This document shows, one piece after another, positions 7,902 through 19,543 of a DNA stretch of 33,622 nucleotides. The position numbers and the translations under genes were made by a program. The notes beneath the pieces are model-generated. The model had not been told where the DNA came from and made no database searches. It worked only from the letters and a program-made list of their open reading frames with translations. The first letter of the stretch is position 1; every line of letters starts with the position of its first letter. The stretch comes from an uncultured Acetatifactor sp. (GTDB lineage Bacteria > Bacillota > Clostridia > Lachnospirales > Lachnospiraceae), in contig CANPYG010000026.1 in assembly GCA_947588205.1 (NCBI GenBank), positions 1-33,622 on the forward strand. Reading direction: 5' to 3'.

Positions 7902-8390
7902 TTATAGTCCCAGGCTGTTGAGCTGCGCCTGTAGCTGGTCGAATTTATCCCGGTAGATCCGGGTGAGAAAGGTATGCAGCTGCCGCAGGGACCGGGTGAG
8001 CTGCTCCTGGGAGATCAATCCTCTGTCCAGGGCGTCCGCGAGCTCGTCCAGATCCACAACCTTAAAATATCCGTCCGGGTATATGATCACATCCGCCAGA
8101 AGATCCGTGGTTGTCAGCGTGTTCTCTGCTTCGTCGTAGGCATAGTCCACGATATCGCAGTACCAGTAGAGCAGGCTATTGTCCGATCGGTAGAACTTGC
8201 TGAGCTTATAGCCCTCCTTCAGGAAGTAGCAGGAGCACCCATGATCAAAGGTGGTTTTGGGGTTCAGGGTCCTCCAGGTGGTGACGATCACGTTGTCTGT
8301 CTGCTTTACGATCACGTCATCCTTCAACAGAATGCATTCTGCGGGGATCAGGCGTTTACGGTAAATCTTCAGTTCTTTTGCAGGTGACAT
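7902..8390 (-). CDS. DUF402 family protein (nucleoside diphosphatase/FomD-like fold)
   Basis: 162 residues. The DUF402 signature is clear: LLYWYCDIVDYAYDE, then TTTDLLADVIIYPDGYFKVVDLDEL and a helical tail. Characterised relatives (staphylococcal Ntdp, FomD) use this Tyr/Asp-rich pocket to bind divalent metal and hydrolyse nucleoside di- or triphosphates, or nucleotidyl-phosphonates. The substrate here is not known. The ATG follows AAAGGAG at 4-5 bases. It is transcribed against its left neighbour and divergently from the atp operon, so it is its own unit. Confidence 0.85.
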   Translation of the reverse strand: MSPAKELKIYRKRLIPAECILLKDDVIVKQTDNVIVTTWRTLNPKTTFDHGCSCYFLKEGYKLSKFYRSDNSLLYWYCDIVDYAYDEAENTLTTTDLLADVIIYPDGYFKVVDLDELADALDRGLISQEQLTRSLRQLHTFLTRIYRDKFDQLQAQLNSLGL

Positions 8391-8494
8391 GGCTGCTCCT
8401 TTTCTTTTGTGGCTTTTTTCTCATACTACTCTTTTCCATATCCTTCGTCAATGGAATTTCAGTTTTTCCTAACAAATTTTTTATAAAGAAACAG

Positions 8495-8523
8495 TTGCAA
8501 CATTGGTTAATTGTTGGTAAAAT
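8495..8523 (+). promoter_or_regulatory. Promoter of the ATP synthase operon
   Basis: TTGCAA (8495-8500), a 17-bp spacer, and TAAAAT (8518-8523). The predicted start near 8530 leaves a leader of about 80 bases before the first gene. The surrounding 8391-8612 stretch holds no gene. Confidence 0.65.
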
Positions 8524-8612
8524 GTAACTGTTCGGAGTGCAGGACCGGGAATATTCAGGAAAGAAGCTACCGGCCCCGGAGCCTGGGTGGGTGTTCGGAA
8601 AGGGGAAGAAGA

Positions 8613-8912
8613 TTGAGAAAAAAGCGGCCCTATGATAAAAGCGTATATCAGTCCCTTGCGTTGATTACCCAGTTTGGTCTCAATATGCTTGTTCCCATCG
8701 GCCTTATGTGCGCCCTTGGAATTTATCTGGACAGAAAACAGGAGACTTCCTTCTGGACGATCCTTTTATTTTTTATCGGGGCGGTGGCCGGCGCCCAGAA
8801 CGTGTACCGCATGGCGAAACGGATTTATTCGGATGGGGGAAGCGCGGCGGGGAAGGATAGTTCCCATGATATTTCTGGAGAAGCTGAAAAAAAGGAACAG
8901 GACGCTCCTTGA
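8613..8912 (+). CDS. atpI: AtpZ/AtpI family small membrane protein of the ATP synthase operon
   Basis: About 99 residues from the TTG at 8613, chosen because AAGGGGAAG lies just upstream and the conserved part (YDKSVYQSLALITQFGLNM) follows directly. Two membrane helices are visible, SLALITQFGLNMLVPIGLMC and WTILLFFIGAVAGAQNVYRMA, joined by the family motif GIYLDRK. AtpZ/AtpI proteins assist assembly of the c-ring and have been linked to Mg2+ or Ca2+ transport. The 3' end overlaps the next gene by 47 bp in another frame. Confidence 0.8.
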   Translation: MRKKRPYDKSVYQSLALITQFGLNMLVPIGLMCALGIYLDRKQETSFWTILLFFIGAVAGAQNVYRMAKRIYSDGGSAAGKDSSHDISGEAEKKEQDAP

Positions 8913-9456
8913 GATGCATATCGGCATGGCTGCCTTTGGCCTGCTTTGCCAGGCTGTCGGTATATGGTTCGTCGGCAATAAGGTGATCTATTCCTTAAGC
9001 CTATGGCTGGGGATCCTTTTGGCGGGGCTGGCGGCAGTACACATGTACCGTTCCCTGGACCGTTCGCTGGATCAGGGGGACCGGGCGGTGAAGCTCATTT
9101 TCAGGGATTATCTGATCCGCTATGTATTGTTTGCCGCAATTTTGTTTATGATCATTGTGACGGGGAAACTGAATCCTCTGGCAGTATTTCTGGGATATAT
9201 GGGGCTGAAGGTTTCGGCGCTCATACAGCCCTTTACCCATAGGCTGTGCAACCGCATTTTTCATGAAACGGATCCGGTTCCGGAGCCGATCCCGGAGGAT
9301 GGGCCGGAGGAGAGGACAGTTCTGTCAGGGGAGACAGAGGATCTGCCAGCAGGGAGAACAGATCAGTCAGGGGGAACAGAGGATTTGTTTGAAGAGAAAA
9401 TAGATTTGTCTGAAGAGAAAAAGAAATTGTCTGAAGAAACAGGGAAGGAGGTGTGA
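8866..9456 (+). CDS. ATP synthase subunit I-like membrane protein with repetitive acidic tail
   Basis: 196 residues from the ATG at 8866, which follows GGAAGGA. Four membrane helices occupy about residues 16-125, the layout of the ATP_synt_I family that precedes atpB in many operons and helps assemble the c-ring. The last about 60 residues (from FHETDPVPEPIPEDG) are charged, low complexity and repetitive (SGETEDL..., SGGTEDLFEEKIDLSEEKKKLSEE). That tail is not part of the family core. The stop lies just ahead of the atpB start, inside its ribosome-site region. Confidence 0.75.
   Translation: MIFLEKLKKRNRTLLEMHIGMAAFGLLCQAVGIWFVGNKVIYSLSLWLGILLAGLAAVHMYRSLDRSLDQGDRAVKLIFRDYLIRYVLFAAILFMIIVTGKLNPLAVFLGYMGLKVSALIQPFTHRLCNRIFHETDPVPEPIPEDGPEERTVLSGETEDLPAGRTDQSGGTEDLFEEKIDLSEEKKKLSEETGKEV
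9316..9440. repeat. Imperfect 24-30 bp coding repeats in the subunit I tail
   Basis: Segments around GTCAGGGG-GACAGAGGAT and TTTG(A/T)CTGAAGAGAAAA recur with small changes. They encode repeated SGxTEDL and (I/D)LSEEKK blocks. Units are too diverged to set exact borders. Confidence 0.6.
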
Positions 9457-9458
9457 TC

Positions 9459-10202
9459 ATGGGATCTTTGGTCTGGTTGTCTTCTTCATCGGATGTGGAC
9501 GTGATGGCCCACGGCTTGTTAAAATATCATTTCTTTGGCCATGAAGTGTGGATCACAACCACACATGTCAGCCTGCTTTTGGTGATGATGATACTGATCG
9601 GATTCTCCATTGCCGCTGGTATGGCCATGCGGAAAGGAACCTTGGTTCCCGGCGGTTTTCAGAATGTGGTGGAACTGATCGTGGAAAAGCTGGACAATAT
9701 GGTTGACGGCACCATGGGGCGGAATGCGAAGAAGTACTATAATTATATCGGTACGGTTTTCATTTTTATTCTGATCAGCAATATATCCGGTTTGATGGGT
9801 TTGCGGCCTCCGACTGCGGACTACGGCGTGACCCTGCCTCTGGGCATCCTTACCTTTCTTCTGATTCATTACAATGAATTCCGCTATCAGAAGCTTAAGG
9901 ATATCTGGAAGGATAAGTGCTCCCCGCTGCCGCCCTGGCTGCCGATCTGGCTGCCCATTAACATTGTCAGCGATGTGGCCGTTCCGATTTCCTTGTCTCT
10001 TCGTTTGTTTGCCAATATTTTATCCGGCACCATCATGATGGCCCTGGTATATGGCCTGTTGGGATGGTTCGCAACGATCTGGCCGGCAGCCCTGCATGTG
10101 TATTTCGACCTGTTTTCAGGGGCGATCCAAACCTATGTATTCTGTATGCTGACCATGACCTATGTGACGAACGCCATCGGGGATGGGGCAGAGGCGAAAT
10201 AA
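9459..10202 (+). CDS. atpB: F-type ATP synthase subunit a
   Basis: 247 residues from the ATG at 9459, placed six bases after AAGGAGGT; a GTG at 9453 is too close to that site. Subunit a forms the two half-channels that feed ions to the c-ring. The essential arginine is Arg182 in LSLRLFANILSGTIMMAL. Other conserved parts are NISGLMGLRPPTADYGVTL and the last helix SGAIQTYVFCMLTMTYV. At least five membrane helices are visible. Confidence 0.95.
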   Translation: MGSLVWLSSSSDVDVMAHGLLKYHFFGHEVWITTTHVSLLLVMMILIGFSIAAGMAMRKGTLVPGGFQNVVELIVEKLDNMVDGTMGRNAKKYYNYIGTVFIFILISNISGLMGLRPPTADYGVTLPLGILTFLLIHYNEFRYQKLKDIWKDKCSPLPPWLPIWLPINIVSDVAVPISLSLRLFANILSGTIMMALVYGLLGWFATIWPAALHVYFDLFSGAIQTYVFCMLTMTYVTNAIGDGAEAK

Positions 10203-10244
10203 AGACAGGTTACCGAATCATAACTTCATTAATCATATATATAG

Positions 10245-10511
<267 letters not shown>

Positions 10512-10513
10512 CA

Positions 10514-10710
10514 GGATGACGCCCTCTGGCGAGGGCGTCATCCGGAAAAACCTTCGGTTTTTCTGGGAATATTCGAGTTAGGGCGCTTTAGAAAAACCTT
10601 CGGTTTTTCAGGGAATTTCTGAAGCGAGGGCTCATCCGGAGAAACCTTGGGTTTTTCTGGGATTATTCGGGTTAAGGCGCTTTGGAAAGACCTTGGATTT
10701 TGGTCAGGTT
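10514..10710 (+). promoter_or_regulatory. Intercistronic hairpin array between atpE and atpF
   Basis: A perfect 13-bp stem with TGGC loop (GGATGACGCCCTC at 10514-10526, partner at 10531-10543) starts three bases after the atpE stop. Smaller hairpins of the form GAAAAACC-TTC-GGTTTTTC follow at 10545-10563 and 10591-10609, a variant at 10639-10657, and a decayed one near 10689-10705. None has a clean T-run, so the operon is probably read through. The likely role is RNA stabilisation, processing or partial attenuation that favours subunit c. Confidence 0.8.
10539..10710. repeat. 94-bp imperfect direct repeat, two copies, between atpE and atpF
   Basis: Copy 1 starts at 10539 (CATCCGGAAAAACC) and copy 2 at 10633 (CATCCGGAGAAACC). 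The shared GGCGCTTT blocks at 10582 and 10676 keep the same 94-bp offset. Each copy carries two AAAACC/GGTTTT hairpins. Copy 2 is shorter at its end and more diverged. Confidence 0.85.
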
Positions 10711-10755
10711 TTATTTATATGTAAGAGATGACAGGTATGGGAAAGGAAACAGGAA

Positions 10756-11297
10756 ATGGTACGGGAAATGATACTTTTGACTGCAGGTGAGACCTATGAG
10801 AGAATGTTCGGTCTGGACTGGCAGCTGTTGGCGGATGCGTCTTTGACGCTCATCGCTGTGTTTGTCCTGTTTTTTGTCATGAGCTACTTCCTGTTCAATC
10901 CTGCCCGTAAGATGCTTAGGAACCGTAAGCTTAAGATTCAAAACGAGCTTATGGAGGCGGCCTCCAATCTGGAGGAAGCAAAGAGCATGAAGGCGGACTA
11001 TGAAGGCAGGATCAAAAACATTGAAAAGGAAGCGGAAGAGATTTTGAGCGAAGCCCGTAAGAAGGCGCTGGCAAATGAGGCCCAGATCATTGCCGAGGCA
11101 CATACGGAGGCAGGCAGGATTCTGGAGAGGGCGCGCATGGAGGCGGCCCTGGAGAAGCAGAAGATGGCTGACGATGTGAAGAAGGAAATGATTGAGATTG
11201 CGTCCCTGATGGCGGGCAAGGTGGTGTCCGCGTCCATTGATACCACGCTGCAGGATCAGTTGTTTGAAGAAACGCTTAAGGAGATGGGTGAGAATAC

Positions 11298-11310
<13 letters not shown>
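10756..11310 (+). CDS. atpF: F-type ATP synthase subunit b
   Basis: 184 residues; ATG at 10756 follows GAAAGGA. One N-terminal membrane helix (about residues 25-48, ADASLTLIAVFVLFFVMSYF) is followed by the long charged helix of the peripheral stalk, rich in Glu, Lys and Ala (EEAKSMKADYEGRIKNIEKEAEEILSEA is its dimer core). It holds the F1 head still through the delta subunit. Its 3' end overlaps atpH by 13 bp, which suggests coupled translation. Confidence 0.94.
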
Positions 11311-13386
<2,076 letters not shown>

Positions 13387-13398
13387 GGAGAGAATGCT

Positions 13399-14253
13399 AT
13401 GGCATCAATGCGTGACATCAAGCGCCGCCGCGGAAGCATACAGAGCACCCAGCAGATCACTAAGGCCATGAAGCTGGTATCCACTGTGAAGCTTCAGCGC
13501 GCCAGGTCCAATGCCGAGAAGACCAAGAGCTATTTTGACTGTATGTATGAAACGGTGGGCAGCATCCTCGCCAGGGTAGGGCATATTGAGAATCCCTACC
13601 TGACGGCGCGCACCAGTAAGCAGAAGGCCGTTGTGGTGATCACCTCCAACAGGGGGCTGGCAGGCGGTTATAATTCCAATATAATCAAGTTGATTACCAG
13701 GCATGAGTCCTGGGAAAAGGAAGAGGTGTCCGTTTATGCGATTGGAGGCAAGGGACGCGATGCGCTGGCAAGGAATGGCTATACGATCGCCGAGGATCTT
13801 TCGGATATTGTGGAGGAGCCTGTTTATGCGGATGCAATGCACCTGAGCGCAAGGCTCCTGGAGGAATACCGCAGGGGTAAGCTGGGTGAGATTTATCTGG
13901 CATATACCTTTTTCCGCAACACCGTGACACAGGAGCCGAGGCTGGTCAGGCTTCTTCCGGTAGAGCCTGCGGCGGAAAGCCCGGATCGGGGCATGGCTCC
14001 CATGAATTTTGAGATGAGCGATGAAGATGCCCTGGAGCTGATCATACCCAAGTATGTCGCCAGTATGATCTATGGTGCCCTGATGGAGTCCGTTGCCAGT
14101 GAGAACGGAGCGCGGATGCAGGCGATGGATAATGCTACCAGCAACGCTGAGGAAATGATCGGCGATCTGACCCTGATGTATAACAGGGCAAGACAGAGCT
14201 CCATTACGCAGGAGCTGACGGAGATCATTGCCGGAGCGGAGGCTATCAGTTAA
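13399..14253 (+). CDS. atpG: F-type ATP synthase subunit gamma
   Basis: 284 residues. Gamma is the rotating central shaft. The N-terminal helix (MRDIKRRRGSIQSTQQITKAMKLV) and the C-terminal helix (MQAMDNATSNAEEMIGDLTLMYNRARQSSITQEL) that together form the coiled coil are both intact. The middle domain has SNRGLAGGYN. AAGGAGAG precedes the ATG. A hairpin, AGCGGG...CCCGCT, follows the stop in the 115-bp gap to atpD. Confidence 0.97.
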   Translation: MASMRDIKRRRGSIQSTQQITKAMKLVSTVKLQRARSNAEKTKSYFDCMYETVGSILARVGHIENPYLTARTSKQKAVVVITSNRGLAGGYNSNIIKLITRHESWEKEEVSVYAIGGKGRDALARNGYTIAEDLSDIVEEPVYADAMHLSARLLEEYRRGKLGEIYLAYTFFRNTVTQEPRLVRLLPVEPAAESPDRGMAPMNFEMSDEDALELIIPKYVASMIYGALMESVASENGARMQAMDNATSNAEEMIGDLTLMYNRARQSSITQELTEIIAGAEAIS

Positions 14254-14275
14254 GCGGGATCGCTTTTGACCCGCT
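14253..14275 (+). promoter_or_regulatory. Hairpin at the end of atpG
   Basis: AGCGGG directly after the atpG stop pairs with CCCGCT eleven bases later. There is no T-run. It may mark an RNA processing or stabilising point in the atpG-atpD gap. The rest of the gap shows only the atpD ribosome site GAGAAAGGAT. Confidence 0.4.
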
Positions 14276-14362
14276 TGCAGCGTTCCTTGGGGAGCTGCCG
14301 GCAGGAGCCCGGAAGGGATCAGAGACATAAAGGAACGGCAAGTGAGAACAGAGAAAGGATAA

Positions 14363-15763
<1,401 letters not shown>

Positions 15764-15881
15764 GTCGGTAGGGAGCAGAGAAGTAAGCTGAGGATACAGA
15801 GACAGGGTCCTGAATTGAATGTGCGCCGTTGGCACACGGATATGGTACAATTGGACGTAACACAGAAAGGCACAGGCGGCT

Positions 15882-16286
15882 ATGGCAAAAGGGAAGGATT
15901 TTACGTTGCGCATCATCACACCGGAGAGGGTGTTTTATGAAGGCACAGTGGATATGGTGGAATTCAATACCACGGAAGGGGAGATCGGCGTGCTTCCCGG
16001 CCATATACCCATGACGGTTATCATTATGCCCGGGGTTCTTACGATACATGAGCCGGAGGGAGAAAAATGGGCGGCGCTGCATTCCGGCTTTGCGGAGATT
16101 CTTCCGGAGGGCGTGACTGTGTTGGCGGAAGTGGTGGAATGGCCCAATGAGATTAACCGGACGCGTGCGGAAGCTGCCATGCAGCGCGCAAGGGAACGGC
16201 TTGACAAAAAAGAAAGCGGTACTGATATCGCGCGTGCGGAGACTGCCCTGCGCCGGGCGATGGCGAGGATTGAAGCTCTGAAATAA
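15882..16286 (+). CDS. atpC: F-type ATP synthase subunit epsilon
   Basis: 134 residues. The N-terminal beta-sandwich starts FTLRIITPERVFYEGTVDMVEFNTTEGEIGVLPGH, the standard opening; the C-terminal helical hairpin (RTRAEAAMQRARERLDKKE) can inhibit ATP hydrolysis. AAAGGCACAGG precedes the ATG. It lies 118 bp after atpD; that gap holds only a small GTGC...GCAC inverted repeat and is otherwise empty. Confidence 0.95.
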   Translation: MAKGKDFTLRIITPERVFYEGTVDMVEFNTTEGEIGVLPGHIPMTVIIMPGVLTIHEPEGEKWAALHSGFAEILPEGVTVLAEVVEWPNEINRTRAEAAMQRARERLDKKESGTDIARAETALRRAMARIEALK

Positions 16287-16401
16287 ACTGAATGGATGCC
16301 CCGGGGCGTACAGAGTGCTTATGACGGCCGGATAAAATTTCGTATCATTGGAAACAATCTCATTGCACCCGCATATCCTAAGAAAAAAGGGTATCAACGA
16401 A

Positions 16402-16794
16402 ATGGAACTGAATCGTCGAATTTTGCCCTATTATATGACATATCCGGGCGCTTACAGACCGAAGAATGAGGAGACTGTCATCCGGGATATGGAGTATCTG
16501 CAGCAGATGTATCCCGGGGAGGTCAGAAGGTATCAGCAGCGGATCGCGCAGCTTTTAGACAAGGTGGACTATGAAGGCAGCATGATCTATGATGAATATC
16601 CGGACCGCTTTACGCTGGAGCGCCTGGCAGAAAGCGCGCTTCAGGTTTTGAGAAGAGAAGAAGAGGAAAGCGGTACCGACAATCCGACGCCGCCGGAGAA
16701 ATGGATGTGGCTTAAGGATCTGATCCAGGTGTTGATCTGTAATGAGGTATATAAGCGCCGCCATGGCGGAAGACGGGGAATCATTTATTTCTGA
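16402..16794 (+). CDS. Conserved hypothetical protein after the atp operon
   Basis: 130 residues from the ATG at 16402 (AAAAAAGGG lies ten bases upstream). A TTG at 16348 would add 18 residues without a ribosome site. Soluble, no membrane helix, with a Tyr/Arg-rich N-terminus (RRILPYYMTYPGAYRPKNEE), a helical middle (DMEYLQQMYPGEVRRYQQRIAQLLD) and DEYPDRFTLERL. The C-terminal WLKDLIQVLICNEVYKRRH looks like an amphipathic helix. I do not recognise a characterised family. It lies between atpC and the terminator at 16840, so it probably shares the atp transcript. Confidence 0.75.
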   Translation: MELNRRILPYYMTYPGAYRPKNEETVIRDMEYLQQMYPGEVRRYQQRIAQLLDKVDYEGSMIYDEYPDRFTLERLAESALQVLRREEEESGTDNPTPPEKWMWLKDLIQVLICNEVYKRRHGGRRGIIYF

Positions 16795-16839
16795 TGCTTC
16801 CCGGAAAGCGCGGAACAGGAAACGGTCATCAAAAGAATG

Positions 16840-16893
16840 AAAGTTATTACAATAAAGTTGGACGGCAGTCAAACTTGCGTAATAACTTTTTTT
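16840..16893 (+). terminator. Rho-independent terminator of the atp transcript
   Basis: AAAGTTATTAC (16840-16850) pairs perfectly with GTAATAACTTT (16879-16889). The run of T continues to 16893. The 28-base loop holds a smaller AAGTT/AACTT stem. Confidence 0.85.
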
Positions 16894-16903
16894 GTATTAT
16901 ACT
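16875..16903 (+). promoter_or_regulatory. Candidate promoter embedded in the atp terminator
   Basis: TTGCGT (16875-16880), 17 bp, TATACT (16898-16903). The -35 lies in the terminator hairpin arm. It would drive the gene at 16979 with a leader of about 70 bases. The -35 match is weak. Confidence 0.4.
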
Positions 16904-16978
16904 TTTGTTTGGGGAAGGATAAATTAAACGGATGTAAAATATCCTGTATGGAAAACAGTTTGGAAAGGATTTAGGCAG

Positions 16979-19522
16979 ATGAAAAAAACTGTGATAAAGC
17001 TATCCGTTTTTGTGATGGTCTTTTTGGTTTCCCTGGTGGTAATCAGCAGAGTGATGAACCGGGGCAATTTCAATATGACAACGGTGATGTCTCCTGCTTC
17101 TCTTCCCGTGGTTACGATGGAGAAGGACGGGATTTTATATAATGAACTCCATGGCTATACCAGGGCGATGGATGTGGCATATCAGAGGGATACCATCACG
17201 GAGCTTGGAGAGGACAGGGGGCTTTCCTTTGTGATAGACGCCTATGGGATACCGGTTCTGTCGATCCACATGGAGGTGCGCAGTGTGGACGGCGGCCGTC
17301 TGATCGAAGAAGGGGCTGTGGACGATATTGCCGTATCCGGTCAGCAGATTTATGGGAGCGTCGTTCTTAAGGATCTATTGCAAAAGGATACGGAGTACTC
17401 CCTGACGCTGATCCTTGAGACCGATGGAAGAGAGCAGGTTTTTTATTATACAAGGATCATTTGGAGCGAGAATACCTACGCCACGGAGAAGCTCGCCTTC
17501 GCTTCTGAGTTCCATGAGCTGCTGTATTCGCGGGAGAAGGCCCTGGAGCAGGGGATCACAAAATATCTGGAACCGGATGAGACAGGAGATAACACAACCT
17601 TTCATAAGGTGAATATCCACAGCAGCTTCCAGCAGATTACCTGGGGGGATTTGGAGGTTAGGGAGGTGCTGGCGCCTTCCATGCGCATTACGGAGCTTGC
17701 CAGCCAGACCGGCTCCATATGGCTGGATTACATGGTTTCTACCGGGCAGGGGGAAGGAACCACGTATTACATGGTGAAGGAATTTTACAGGGTGCGCCGG
17801 GTCCAGGGGGCGTCCCGCATGTATTTGCTTGATTATGAACGCACCATGACGCAGATTCCCGATGTGTATGGTGAAATCTGCGCAAACGACAAGATCCTTC
17901 TCGGGATCGTGGATGAGGACCTGCCCTTCGTGGAAAGCAAGGATGGAAATCACATTGTTTTCGAGGTGGCGGACAGACTGTACGCATACCATGTGGCGAC
18001 CAATAAAATGGCGGTCCTGTTCGGCTTTTATGATAAGGAAAACATAGATACCAGGGATCTGTATTCCAGACATCATATCAAGGTCTGGGATGTGGATGAG
18101 AGCGGAAATGTGAGGTTCGCTGTATATGGTTATATGAACAGGGGCAGGCATGAAGGGGATGTGGGGATTCAGATTTATTATTATGACAGCACCCTGAACA
18201 TGGTGGAGGAGGTGCTTTTCATCCCTTATGAGAAGGGGGAAAGCGTGCTGGCGAGCGAGATGGAGCAGCTGCTCTATTTGAGCCGGGATAATCTGCTATA
18301 CCTGTATCTGGGAAATGCGGTGTATTGCGTGGACATCACGCAAGGACGGTCAGAGCGGCTGACCCTTCTGGCCCAGGATGGCTGCCTGCAGGTATCCGAA
18401 GACCATCAGATCACGGTCTGGCAGGAGGGTGGGGATATTTATCACAGCGGGCAGCTTTTGATCAGAAACCTAAACAGTGGGACACAGGCAAAAATCTCCG
18501 CTCCCGGGGATTCCTATATCATGCCCCTGGGCTTCATGGGGGAGGATGTGGTTTACGGACTTGCCCGGAAGGAGGATGTGGAATTAGACGCCGTGGGTAG
18601 GATTTTCTACCCCATGTACCGGATAGGGATCAGCGATTCGGCCGGAAAAACCCTGAAGGAATTTGAACATGACCAGATTTATACTGTCGGGTGTTCGATG
18701 GAAGGGAATCAGATGATCCTGGAACGGGTACGGAAGGAGGAGGATGGAAGCTACCGGGAAACGGATCCGGAATATATCATGTCCAACGAGGTTCCTTCTG
18801 CCTCTAAAAATACTGTTGTAACGGCGGTAATCGATATTTATGAAAAATATGTGCAGATTCAGGTAAAGAATGAGATCGACGTGAAGGGGATCCAGATTCA
18901 GACGCCCAGGGAGGTCGTGTTTGAGGGGAGCCGTAACCTGGAGACAGCGGAGGAAGACGGGATTCCAAGCTATTATGTATATGGAAAGGATGGAATTGAC
19001 GGAATCTTTGTGGATCCTGCGAAAGCTGTGGCCTGTGCCTATGAAGAAAGCGGAAGTGTGGTGGATGACAGCGGAAGATGTATCTGGATAAAAAGCAATC
19101 GCGCCACCCGCAACCAGATAATGGCGATTGGCGCGAAAAGCGCCGGAGAGGGGCAGGGCAGCCTGGCAGTATGTTTGGACACGGTGTTACAGCTGGAGGG
19201 TGTTTACCGGAATTCCCAGTCCCTGCTGGACGAAGGGATGGATGTGATGGAGATTCTGGAAAGCGGACTGGAGGATGCGAAGGTCCTGGATCTGACTGGC
19301 TGCAGTCTTGACGCGGTGCTGTATTTTGTAAATCGGGATATCCCAGTCCTCGCAATCCTGGAAAATGGGGAAGCGGTTCTGGTGACGGGCTTTAATGAAC
19401 TGAATGTTGTGGTGATGGAGCCTTCCACGGGCAGGCTGTACCGAAAGGGTATGAAGGATTCGGCGGGCTGGTTTGAAGAGAACGGGAACTGCTTTATTAC
19501 TTATGTCAGAGAATCCGATTAA
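16979..19522 (+). CDS. Membrane-anchored extracytoplasmic protein of unknown function with degenerate C39-like C-terminus
   Basis: 847 residues. One N-terminal membrane anchor (about 7-25, VIKLSVFVMVFLVSLVVISRV) with the rest predicted outside. Residues about 40-200 are beta-rich (LHGYTRAMDVAYQRDTITEL, SIHMEVRSVDG). The middle (about 300-660) is a string of beta-strand segments with repeated Tyr/Asp blocks (DRLYAYHVATNKM, DNLLYLYLGNAVYCVD) suggestive of a propeller. The last 130 residues resemble a C39-like papain fold: SLAVCLDTVLQLEGV, then FVNRDIPVLAILENGEAVLVTGF and NVVVMEPSTG. The expected Cys, His and Asp positions read Ser728, Ala799 and Glu814, so it should be inactive. It lies 21 bp before the lyase gene and is probably cotranscribed. 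I believe this is a family common in Lachnospiraceae, but no function is known to me. Confidence 0.7.
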   Translation: MKKTVIKLSVFVMVFLVSLVVISRVMNRGNFNMTTVMSPASLPVVTMEKDGILYNELHGYTRAMDVAYQRDTITELGEDRGLSFVIDAYGIPVLSIHMEVRSVDGGRLIEEGAVDDIAVSGQQIYGSVVLKDLLQKDTEYSLTLILETDGREQVFYYTRIIWSENTYATEKLAFASEFHELLYSREKALEQGITKYLEPDETGDNTTFHKVNIHSSFQQITWGDLEVREVLAPSMRITELASQTGSIWLDYMVSTGQGEGTTYYMVKEFYRVRRVQGASRMYLLDYERTMTQIPDVYGEICANDKILLGIVDEDLPFVESKDGNHIVFEVADRLYAYHVATNKMAVLFGFYDKENIDTRDLYSRHHIKVWDVDESGNVRFAVYGYMNRGRHEGDVGIQIYYYDSTLNMVEEVLFIPYEKGESVLASEMEQLLYLSRDNLLYLYLGNAVYCVDITQGRSERLTLLAQDGCLQVSEDHQITVWQEGGDIYHSGQLLIRNLNSGTQAKISAPGDSYIMPLGFMGEDVVYGLARKEDVELDAVGRIFYPMYRIGISDSAGKTLKEFEHDQIYTVGCSMEGNQMILERVRKEEDGSYRETDPEYIMSNEVPSASKNTVVTAVIDIYEKYVQIQVKNEIDVKGIQIQTPREVVFEGSRNLETAEEDGIPSYYVYGKDGIDGIFVDPAKAVACAYEESGSVVDDSGRCIWIKSNRATRNQIMAIGAKSAGEGQGSLAVCLDTVLQLEGVYRNSQSLLDEGMDVMEILESGLEDAKVLDLTGCSLDAVLYFVNRDIPVLAILENGEAVLVTGFNELNVVVMEPSTGRLYRKGMKDSAGWFEENGNCFITYVRESD

Positions 19523-19543
19523 CGGATCAGAAAGAGGTGTAAA

